A DNA stretch of 31,164 nt, from the NCBI GenBank assembly GCA_045221575.1, contig JBGUWU010000030.1, positions 1 through 31,164 of the forward strand, written 5' to 3'. Below the pieces are notes generated by a model that saw only the letters and a program-made list of their open reading frames with translations, did not search any database and was not told the origin of the DNA. Below, one piece after another: positions 24,955 to 31,164 of this stretch. Made by a program: the position numbers and the translations under genes. Each line of letters begins with the position of its first letter. The first letter of the stretch is position 1. Source of the stretch: Scybalousia_A sp045221575 (GTDB lineage: Bacteria; Bacteroidota; Bacteroidia; Bacteroidales; P3).

Positions 24955-25176
24955 AGTAAAATTTATAAAATACTTATTATCAAATAACTTTAGTGTAGAT
25001 AAATGCATAATCTTTTAAATTTAAAAGAAAAAAGTACATTTAACTATTGGTTGCAAAGTTAATAAAAAACTAAAGAATAGAAATAAAAATAAATTTTTTT
25101 TCTCATACTATAGTAGTTTTATTTATTTTTCTCCTTTATTGTCAAAGAACTAAGATTTTCCCTATTATTCTTTTTC
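24955..25176 (-). promoter_or_regulatory. CRISPR leader with array promoter
   Basis: This 222-bp very AT-rich stretch lies between the array's first repeat and the cas2 stop codon. On the minus strand it contains TAACTTTGCA at 25052-25061, a perfect TAnnTTTGCA box, which would start transcription roughly 90 nt before the first repeat. A TTCTTTGACA segment (about 25140-25150 on the minus strand) lies further upstream. I see no protein gene or strong terminator in it. Confidence 0.75.
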
Positions 25177-25659
25177 TCAAAAGAATAAGGTATTTTGCTT
25201 TTTTAGGACAATATCTAAATCTATTTGTTTACCTATAACTTTCATAGATTTTAAATAATCTGTAGATACAGGTACAATAATAATACTATCTTCATTATCG
25301 TAACACTCTTGTACCTGACGAAGATTTTCTTTGATAGTATTAAACTTTTCAGCAGATGTGTCTCCTAAAAATATAGATCGCTGTATGTTTGTGCAACCCT
25401 CTTTTTTTAGATATTTAAAAATAAGGTTTCTAACTTTATCGCTTTCTATGTCATACATAACAAAAAATAACATATCAGTAGATTTTCGTTTTTCTTTATT
25501 AATTATGCCTAATATCTTTTCTACTCTTTGTGCCAAAGTTTCGAATTCTTCATTAGTTTGATTGCCCGCTTTAAGAGGTTTAGAATTATTCAGAGTAGAT
25601 TGTTTTAAAATACTCATTGCTTCTTTAAAAGGTAGATTTGTGTATTTTTTTCGTGGCAT
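25177..25659 (-). CDS. cas2: Cas2 with an N-terminal extension
   Basis: 160 aa, longer than the usual 85-110 of Cas2. Residues from about 62 onward form the Cas2 ferredoxin-like fold: DMLFFVMYDI with the conserved aspartate D70, then a helix (SDKVRNLIFKYLKKEG), NIQRSIFLGD, and SIIIVPVS before the C-terminal segment. Cas2 bridges two Cas1 dimers in the integrase that inserts new spacers at the leader end. The first about 60 residues (MPRKKYTNLPFKEAMSILKQ and onward) are basic and partly helical, and match nothing I recognise. It is the last gene of the operon, 3 bp after the Prim-Pol gene and next to the leader. Confidence 0.88.
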   Translation of the reverse strand: MPRKKYTNLPFKEAMSILKQSTLNNSKPLKAGNQTNEEFETLAQRVEKILGIINKEKRKSTDMLFFVMYDIESDKVRNLIFKYLKKEGCTNIQRSIFLGDTSAEKFNTIKENLRQVQECYDNEDSIIIVPVSTDYLKSMKVIGKQIDLDIVLKKQNTLFF

Positions 25660-25662
25660 AAT

Positions 25663-26676
25663 TTATTTTAAAATATTTTCCTCTAAATATAATTCAATAA
25701 GTTTTGAAACTACATTATTTAATTCTTCAGAAGTTCCACAAGACGGAGATTGGACAACAGAAAATCCCTTCTTACCATAGAAAAGATTGATTTCTGCAGT
25801 TTTCTTTCCAAGTTTGCATCGTATTTTTTTTGCATATTGAATATTCAGTATTTCATAAACAAGTATTCCCTTGTTCTCAATAAAAATTTTAAGGTCCTCT
25901 ATTATTTCATTTAATTGTTCTGGGACAAAGATAAGTTTTTCTTTTTTCTTAGTTATGGATTTTGTCCCAAGAATGACTTTTATTTCTTCAAGAGTTTTAT
26001 CGTCTGGATCCTTTACTGAAAATTCTTTACTTATTTTCTCATGTTGTTTATTCATTAAATGACTTTCCTCTAATAAAGAGAATGTATCTTCTAAATTTAA
26101 ATAATCATTAATATCTACACTTTCTGCTTCGGGATTATAATAACAATTTTCATCCATACTAATAAAACAAGCACGAGAAACGTCTTTTGTAATTTTATCT
26201 ACAATTTGTTCCAAACCGTATTGAAGAGATAAAGATTGTACAAATTTATTATAAAATAGGGAATAAATACCAGAATCCATGCAACGTTCTTTGAGGCTGA
26301 AAAGAAGTTTTAGACCATCTTCACTTGGAGAAATAAAACACAAAACAAGCCTTTTATCTTCTTGTAATCTTTGTTTAAGTTGAGGAATATCTACTTGTTT
26401 TTCTTTTAGATGGTCAAGGTCTATAATAAAATGTTTTATATATACAAAGTTTTCCGAACGGCGAAAAGGAGGATTGAATTGTCCACAAACAATATAAGGT
26501 AATTGCTTTTTTAAGAAAGCATAGCGTTTTTTATCTAAAGAATAAATTATACGAAGTTGCTTGATTTTAGATGCAATTTTAGGTTTTGGATGTCTTATAC
26601 TGTGATAAAGATAATCCAAACTCACCTTTATGAGTTTATCAGATGAAGATTGTATATTTTTTCCTGCAAGTAACAT
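25663..26676 (-). CDS. CRISPR-associated primase-polymerase-like protein (VirE_N/BT4734-type AEP)
   Basis: 337 aa. Residues about 60-200 carry the archaeo-eukaryotic primase (Prim-Pol) signature in the BT4734/VirE_N form: IIDLDHL with the DxD metal pair D86/D88, SPSEDGLKLLF (116-126, the S-x-G-x-K/H nucleotide motif, with E-D where S-G is usual), and KDVSRACFISMDENCYYNP (164-182) containing the third acidic residue and the conserved R/F pattern. The C-terminal about 90 residues (from ILVYEILNIQYAKKIR to SPSCGTSEELNNVV) form a separate small domain I do not recognise. The gene sits between cas1 and cas2 with 11- and 3-bp gaps. Prim-Pols linked to Cas1-Cas2 (CAPPs) are described, so a role in making or completing spacer DNA is plausible; activity here is inferred. 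Confidence 0.78.
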   Translation of the reverse strand: MLLAGKNIQSSSDKLIKVSLDYLYHSIRHPKPKIASKIKQLRIIYSLDKKRYAFLKKQLPYIVCGQFNPPFRRSENFVYIKHFIIDLDHLKEKQVDIPQLKQRLQEDKRLVLCFISPSEDGLKLLFSLKERCMDSGIYSLFYNKFVQSLSLQYGLEQIVDKITKDVSRACFISMDENCYYNPEAESVDINDYLNLEDTFSLLEESHLMNKQHEKISKEFSVKDPDDKTLEEIKVILGTKSITKKKEKLIFVPEQLNEIIEDLKIFIENKGILVYEILNIQYAKKIRCKLGKKTAEINLFYGKKGFSVVQSPSCGTSEELNNVVSKLIELYLEENILK

Positions 26677-26687
26677 ATAAATGGATT

Positions 26688-27671
26688 TTATTTAAAATCT
26701 TTTAATTTTTGTGCCAAACGCTGAGCATACAGTTGTATTTGGGTAATGCGAGAACGTTGCAAACCGTCTATTTCTACAATATCTTCTAAGTAGTCGTTAA
26801 GAGATTGTATTAATACTCTTCTGCCCAAATTTTCTAACCAAAAAGAACCATCTTCTCTTACGGAGTAATATTCATCTGTTATTACCTCTTGACAAGCAAT
26901 ACTATAAACAACATAATCTACCCAAACTCTATATAATTCTATAACATCATAAACTAAAACAGGACGATTGTAGTCATCTCTATGTAAAACTCCTACATAA
27001 GGATCTATTCCTGCTTTGATTAATGCACTTTCTACTTTTCCATATAGAATACCATAACCGTAGTTAAGAAAAGCATTAACAATATCCATTGCTGGTTTTT
27101 GACTACGCTTTTCAAATCTAAGTTCTTTTGGTAAGACAGAATTAAGACATTCAAAATATATTTTACTAGCAACTCCTTCCCAGCCTCTTAGAGAATGAGC
27201 AACATCTGAAACAATCACTCCATCTAAGTGATATATTTTTGTTTTGTAGTCTTCCAAACGGGAGATAGCTTTTTGAGTATTGCGTTGTTGAATTTTATCA
27301 TCTTCCACTTGCATAAGAAGAAGTAGTGCTTGCTGATTTTCTATTTTTATACAGATAATATCTTTTATCCATTGCAATGCTTCGGTGGAAAAAGTAAAAT
27401 TTAGTTGCCCTTTGCGTATTGTAGCGATTGAGCCATATTTGTTGCTCCACACTCTACCAATAGGAGAGCCCGATTTGTCATTAAAAAATATTTCTATTTC
27501 TTTTTCTAATGCGAGCATTATAGCATCAGAGGTTATAAGAACTCCTTTTCCAATCTGAATAGATGAAACATAATCTGAAGGAATACTTTGCTTGCCTTCC
27601 TTATTGGAAATAACAAAAGAAGAATTATCTCTATTGATAGATGTTCCAAAAGTATTGATTACAAGTTCCAT
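26688..27671 (-). CDS. cas1: Cas1, spacer integrase
   Basis: 327 aa from the ATG at 27671 (MELVINTFGTSINRD), which matches the usual Cas1 N-terminus. A longer frame from an ATG at 27719 adds 16 residues and overlaps the helicase gene by 20 bp; I reject it as the main start. Catalytic residues are visible: E165 in GWEGVASKIYF, H230 in GVLHRDDYNRP, and D242/E245 in YDVIELYR. The protein nicks and joins protospacer DNA into the leader-proximal repeat together with Cas2. No reverse transcriptase domain is fused. It follows the helicase stop by 28 bp and precedes the Prim-Pol gene by 11 bp, so all belong to one operon. Confidence 0.95.
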   Translation of the reverse strand: MELVINTFGTSINRDNSSFVISNKEGKQSIPSDYVSSIQIGKGVLITSDAIMLALEKEIEIFFNDKSGSPIGRVWSNKYGSIATIRKGQLNFTFSTEALQWIKDIICIKIENQQALLLLMQVEDDKIQQRNTQKAISRLEDYKTKIYHLDGVIVSDVAHSLRGWEGVASKIYFECLNSVLPKELRFEKRSQKPAMDIVNAFLNYGYGILYGKVESALIKAGIDPYVGVLHRDDYNRPVLVYDVIELYRVWVDYVVYSIACQEVITDEYYSVREDGSFWLENLGRRVLIQSLNDYLEDIVEIDGLQRSRITQIQLYAQRLAQKLKDFK

Positions 27672-27699
27672 AAAAAGAAAGTTTATTTTATTTTTGAAA

Positions 27700-29232
27700 T
27701 CATTTGAAATAAAAATCATCTACAAAGAAAACTTTTTCTTTTGCACGAGTAACGGCAGTATATAACCATTGATATACTTCTTTAGTTGGATTAAGAGTAA
27801 AATTACGAGGGATTTGTATATAAACATTTTTCCATTCGCCTCCTTGTGCTTTATGACAAGTAACAGCATAGCCGTATGAACAACGCAAAGCATTCAAATA
27901 AGGATCTTTTCGCATTGCATAATTAAATTCTTCTTGGTTTTTCTTTTGTGTTATATTTTTAGTTTTCATTCTTGCAATAAAATCAATGAAAAGAGATGTT
28001 TGTTGAGTTTTATCAAGATTATTGTTCTCAGAACTAATAGTTTCATTTATAAGAAGAGTCGTATATTCTTTTTTAGTAAAAAGTTCTTTAACTTTTATTC
28101 TTGTAAAAGTTAAGGGGGTGCGATATCTATTATAAGGAGTTCTAATAGTAGTTTCTAAAACATTGACCACTTCAATCATATCGCCGTTCATTAATCCCGT
28201 TGTATGTTGGTTTTGACAAACCATAAGAATATCGCCTTTGTTTAATATATCTGTAAAACCTAATTCCTTTCTTATTTGGTCTGATATTTGTTTGCAAGCG
28301 GAATTGGAACGACAAATAAAAATAGAATGATTGTAACCAAATTGTTTTATATCGTTATGATAATGTTCTTTCAAATTGTCAATATTAGGCAAAATGTGAA
28401 CATCTTTGTATTTTCTAATATCCAATATTCCCCAAACTTTATAAGGTAGATATGATACTTTTTCTTCAGGAGCATTTTCCCAAAGTTTTCTAATATTTGA
28501 AGCAGCTTGTATTATTGTATTAGTATCTTGCTGTCTCATAATTTCAGTTAGATTGTCCTCTTGAACAGAATAAGAAAATGTTTTTCTAATATAATCTTTA
28601 TCTAATGCAGGAGAAAAATAGTCTTTAACAGGAGGTAACTGGGCAGGATCTCCAACGAAAATAAATTTTGAGTTTTTATGGGTGTCGTAGTTTAATAATT
28701 CATATAATAAACGTCCGCTTCCGAATTTTGCCTGTATAATTTGCTTTGTTGGATTGTCAGAAATCATAGAAGACTCGTCTATAATATATACTTTACCATT
28801 GTATTCTTTTATTTTTTTTCCTAATTTTTTTGCTTCCTCTTGTTGCCTCCTAATAATTATTTCATAGGTTACAGGCTCAAATATCAGATATAGTTGATTG
28901 CTATTACGATTCATAGGAGAATATAAATCATTTATATCGTCTATATCTCTATTAAAAGACTTGTAACAATATATCATACTATGAATAGTAGAAGCTGAAC
29001 AATTGGTATAATTAGCAAGTATTTTGCTTGCCCTACCAGTAGGAGACAAGAGCTCAAAATTTTTTTCATTTTCTTTTAAATACTCTACAAGAAATTTCAT
29101 TAAAGTCGTTTTACCAGTTCCTGCATAACCTTTTAGTATAAAAATTCTATCTTTGCTATTAACAAAGTCTTTAATTTTATTGAAAACTCTTTCTTGACTT
29201 TCTGTCAATTTAATATTTTTTAGATTACTCAT
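27700..29232 (-). CDS. RecD-like SF1 helicase in the cas operon
   Basis: 510 aa. All SF1B motifs are visible: Walker A GYAGTGKTT (35-43), LSPTGRASKIL (62-72), Walker B IIDESS (150-155), GDPAQLPPV (194-202), LTEIMRQ (228-234), a UvrD_C_2-type VTCHKAQGGEW segment near residue 460, and YTAVTRAKEKVFFVDD near the end. No nuclease domain is seen. Its ATG overlaps the stop of the 120-aa gene by 8 bp and cas1 follows 28 bp later, which makes a free-standing housekeeping role unlikely. Helicases of this type move 5'-3' on single-stranded DNA. In this place it could open DNA for protospacer capture or for the Prim-Pol, but that is inference. Confidence 0.88.
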   Translation of the reverse strand: MSNLKNIKLTESQERVFNKIKDFVNSKDRIFILKGYAGTGKTTLMKFLVEYLKENEKNFELLSPTGRASKILANYTNCSASTIHSMIYCYKSFNRDIDDINDLYSPMNRNSNQLYLIFEPVTYEIIIRRQQEEAKKLGKKIKEYNGKVYIIDESSMISDNPTKQIIQAKFGSGRLLYELLNYDTHKNSKFIFVGDPAQLPPVKDYFSPALDKDYIRKTFSYSVQEDNLTEIMRQQDTNTIIQAASNIRKLWENAPEEKVSYLPYKVWGILDIRKYKDVHILPNIDNLKEHYHNDIKQFGYNHSIFICRSNSACKQISDQIRKELGFTDILNKGDILMVCQNQHTTGLMNGDMIEVVNVLETTIRTPYNRYRTPLTFTRIKVKELFTKKEYTTLLINETISSENNNLDKTQQTSLFIDFIARMKTKNITQKKNQEEFNYAMRKDPYLNALRCSYGYAVTCHKAQGGEWKNVYIQIPRNFTLNPTKEVYQWLYTAVTRAKEKVFFVDDFYFK

Positions 29233-29587
29233 AGCGTCTAAATTTTTTGAATTTGAATCTTACCACTTTTTCTCCGCTGTTGTTTAAAACCACATCTCTT
29301 TCTGTACAAGAGGCTACACAAGAAATATTTTCTTTTTGAAACTTTTTTAATAAAGAGAAACAAAGAGTAAATTCTCCCATAAGATGAATTGTTATATTTT
29401 TCCCAAATTTATTTATCACATTATTATAAGTATTCTCTGCTAAAAAAGAAATTTGTTCCTCTGTAAAAGATGGTTCTACATTAGGAAAAGGATAATCTAA
29501 AACTTCGTTGTATAAAAGTTTTGCCTCGTGTTTTTGTTCTTCCTCCCAAAGATTATAAGGATGATTAGTTAAGTTTACTAAGTTCAT
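29225..29587 (-). CDS. 120-aa CRISPR-operon protein of unknown function
   Basis: 120 aa, no signal peptide or membrane helix. The order of elements looks like a small Rossmann-type fold: a first strand MNLVNLTNHP, a helix beginning LWEEEQKHEA, a strand NEVLDYPFPNV, a helix near FTEEQISFLAENTY, then the most striking segment ITIHLMGEFTLCFSLLKKF followed by ISCVASCTERDV and a basic end KFKKFRRYE. MGE-x-T after a hydrophobic strand and the CxxTER motif look like conserved active-site or ligand positions. Its start overlaps the end of the CARF nuclease gene by 23 bp and its stop overlaps the helicase start by 8 bp. It could be a small CARF-like ring nuclease or other cyclic-oligoadenylate-handling protein. 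I cannot assign a named family. Confidence 0.65.
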   Translation of the reverse strand: MNLVNLTNHPYNLWEEEQKHEAKLLYNEVLDYPFPNVEPSFTEEQISFLAENTYNNVINKFGKNITIHLMGEFTLCFSLLKKFQKENISCVASCTERDVVLNNSGEKVVRFKFKKFRRYE

Positions 29588-30677
29588 TGTCTATGTCTGT
29601 TTTTCCAAAATAAGTAATACCCATCTTTTGAAGAGTTTCATTCATTTTTTCTATTTTTCTTTCGTTTTTTTCATCTTCATCTAATTTTTCTCTGCAACAA
29701 TAAATAGAACTCTTCATTGAAATACCAAATAATGTTTTTATAGCTGCTGCTTTGTATATAATTTCATTAAATATTTTTTCTGTTTCAAAACTTGTTTTAC
29801 ACTCTCTAATATAGAGAACATTGTCTTTTGTATAAACAACATCTAATTCTTGACTGCTTTGTTCATTATCTCCTTTGTATATATGAAAACCTACTAATAT
29901 ATTGTTAGGTTTTTCATTTTCTTTTGTTATGTAATATATTAAATCTTCTAACCAACCGCCAACAATATATTTTACATCATATTTTGATATTTTATCTTTT
30001 TCTTTTGTTGGAAATTTATTTTCTATTATAAAATTTTTTATAGTAGTATCTTTCAAATCATTTATATACGTTGGTTTTAAATCATCTTTATATTTTTTCT
30101 TTCCTTTAAAATATCCTTCGCGAAGCGTTGAAATTTCTTCTTTTTTATATATGTTTTTATCTAATAATGAATACATATATTTTGCTTCATTGAAAGAAAG
30201 ATAAGGCTCTGCTGTTTCTTCTTTTTTTCTTAAATTATATAGTTTAAAGTATTCATCAATAGAAACTCTATACTTTATAGATATTTCTTCTTGTGAATCT
30301 ATATTGATAATAGTGTTTTTTTTGTCAATAGATATATAATAAAATTTGGATTGTTTTTCATACTGCTTTTTGAAGAAATTATAAACAGAAAGCGAAATTA
30401 ATTTAGTTCCTCCCGTTAAGTTTATCAAAAAACATTCTTCTTCTGTAATATTGTTTAATAATAGTTTTTCTATATAATTAGAATTTTCTTGATATTCTTT
30501 TTCTATATATATTTTTTCATGATTAATATTTGGAATACTTTTTATTAAGCACTCATATTCAATATCAACCTTTGGAGTTGCTATCCATATAATTTTATTC
30601 ACTTCATTATACATTTCTTTTACAAAAAGATAATTTGGAAGAGTTTGTGCTGAAACTATATTTACTATTGTTTTCAT
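29565..30677 (-). CDS. Can2/Card1-type CARF nuclease (DUF1887)
   Basis: 370 aa, close to the length of Card1-type proteins. The N-terminal half is a CARF domain: VNIVSAQTLPNYLF at the first strand and NLTGGTK (86-92), the typical ligand-contact loop. The C-terminal half is a PD-(D/E)XK nuclease: GGWLEDLIYYI with E244, ELDVVYT with D279, and YIRECKTSF with E292/K294. Proteins of this build are switched on by cyclic tetra-adenylate made by Cas10 during type III interference. They cut single-stranded nucleic acid or nick DNA, causing dormancy or phage arrest. The presence of this gene is the best evidence in the window that the locus is type III. The next upstream gene ends 9 bp before its start. 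Confidence 0.88.
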   Translation of the reverse strand: MKTIVNIVSAQTLPNYLFVKEMYNEVNKIIWIATPKVDIEYECLIKSIPNINHEKIYIEKEYQENSNYIEKLLLNNITEEECFLINLTGGTKLISLSVYNFFKKQYEKQSKFYYISIDKKNTIINIDSQEEISIKYRVSIDEYFKLYNLRKKEETAEPYLSFNEAKYMYSLLDKNIYKKEEISTLREGYFKGKKKYKDDLKPTYINDLKDTTIKNFIIENKFPTKEKDKISKYDVKYIVGGWLEDLIYYITKENEKPNNILVGFHIYKGDNEQSSQELDVVYTKDNVLYIRECKTSFETEKIFNEIIYKAAAIKTLFGISMKSSIYCCREKLDEDEKNERKIEKMNETLQKMGITYFGKTDIDNELSKLN

Positions 30678-30686
30678 AATATTATA

Positions 30687-31164
30687 TTATTTATTTGTTT
30701 TACCTATAAAACTTGATAAAAGTTGTTTTAAATCATTTTCGTTTTTATAATGTTGTAAGGAAATGTGTGCAATATTGGATTCTTCACATTTTTCTATTGC
30801 CTGTGTTGTCATCTTTGCATCTGTTACAAATAATGCTTTTGCTCCTTTTCCACCATAGTTTCTTACAACTGTATTGAATTTATCTATATCTGTTGTATTT
30901 TTAATTTGTGTTTTGCATTCAACAAAAAGAGGTTTTGTACCCGTATTTATAACAATATCTACTTCATTTTTATCTGAATTATTTTGTGCAGGAAATTTAC
31001 AATTAATATATATACTCTTAGCATCATAAAATTTAGTTAAGAGTCTTGCAACTTTTACTTCAAACCAATGAGAATTAAATAAAATATTTGTGGCAAATGG
31101 GCTTTTTAATTCATTTTCTATTATTTTACCTTTTTTTGATAAATATACAATAGCGTAATCAGGT
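30687..31164 (-). CDS. PD-(D/E)XK nuclease, C-terminal part (second Can2/DUF1887-like protein), cut by window edge
   Basis: About 158 C-terminal residues are visible; the start lies beyond the right edge. The segment reads NSHWFEVKVARLL, then KNEVDIVINTGTKPLFVECKT, which gives the glutamate of the helix (WFE) and the D...ExK catalytic set of a PD-(D/E)XK nuclease. It continues with NYGGKGAKALFVTDAKM and ends SSFIGKTNK. The same order of motifs is seen in the C-terminal half of the following Can2/Card1-type gene, but the sequences are clearly different. It is therefore a second, divergent member rather than a recent copy. An N-terminal CARF domain is expected but not visible. Confidence 0.75.
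   Translation of the reverse strand, partial: PDYAIVYLSKKGKIIENELKSPFATNILFNSHWFEVKVARLLTKFYDAKSIYINCKFPAQNNSDKNEVDIVINTGTKPLFVECKTQIKNTTDIDKFNTVVRNYGGKGAKALFVTDAKMTTQAIEKCEESNIAHISLQHYKNENDLKQLLSSFIGKTNK

Noticed and set aside
25100..25125. Small palindrome TACTATAGTA in the leader as a terminator for the cas operon
   Set aside because: The stem is very short and AT-only, and no T tract follows it in the direction of cas transcription.
27672..27719. Longer cas1 start at 27719 (MIFISNDFKNK...)
   Set aside because: It overlaps the helicase gene and adds 16 residues absent from typical Cas1; the ATG at 27671 gives the usual MELVINTFGTSI start.
23400..31164. Type II, V or VI CRISPR assignment
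   Set aside because: No Cas9, Cas12 or Cas13 is present in the window, and the CARF nuclease plus the ATTAAGAC handle fit type III; the effector itself is not visible, so the type remains an inference.

Overview
The window is AT-rich DNA from a member of the Bacteroidetes, most likely order Bacteroidales; no species can be named from it. The support is as follows. The Bacteroidetes -7 promoter box TAnnTTTGCA occurs again and again just upstream of genes (about 6522, 9531, 16432, 22297, 22473, 23037 and 25052). Signal peptides are of the MKRxxFL...AxAQ type. Shine-Dalgarno sequences are mostly weak. The protein families are ones common in this phylum (WG-repeat, DUF4831-like, polyferredoxin plus Tat aldo-keto reductase, AddAB, VirE_N/BT4734-type primase).

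Left part (1-6250, all minus strand): a tightly packed Ser/Thr phospho-signalling operon. Reading in the direction of transcription it holds a zinc-ribbon/FHA protein, a kinase-FHA protein, an FHA-TM-trypsin-like protease, a secreted protein of unknown role, a membrane PP2C phosphatase and a second kinase cut by the window edge. Divergent from it are a WG-repeat secreted protein and a DUF4831-like protein (6570-9437), closed by a good terminator.

Middle (9500-22300): a membrane polyferredoxin and an exported Fe-S aldo-keto reductase form a redox pair on the plus strand. Convergent to them are uvrA (TTG start) with a lytic transglycosylase upstream, and then the two-subunit recombination nuclease-helicase addB/addA. 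RNase P RNA (rnpB) and two overlapping very small membrane-protein genes follow on the plus strand and end at a strong terminator.

Right part (23400-31164, minus strand): a CRISPR locus. It has a 22-repeat, 21-spacer array with 37-bp repeats, whose leader and promoter lie on the right. Upstream of it is a compact operon, in transcription order: a truncated PD-(D/E)XK nuclease, a Can2/Card1-type CARF nuclease, a 120-aa unknown protein, a RecD-like SF1 helicase, cas1, a Prim-Pol (archaeo-eukaryotic-primase-like) gene and cas2. The CARF nuclease and the 8-nt handle ATTAAGAC point to a type III, cyclic-oligoadenylate-signalling system. Its Cas10 effector genes are not in the window and would be expected past the right edge.

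The most notable point is the adaptation module, in which a helicase and a primase-polymerase are built into the cas1-cas2 operon. It can be considered together with an array whose spacers mostly read as plausible protein-coding sense sequence on the strand opposite to crRNA transcription, so crRNAs would be antisense to phage mRNA. The 120-aa protein between the CARF nuclease and the helicase is the least explained gene of the system.
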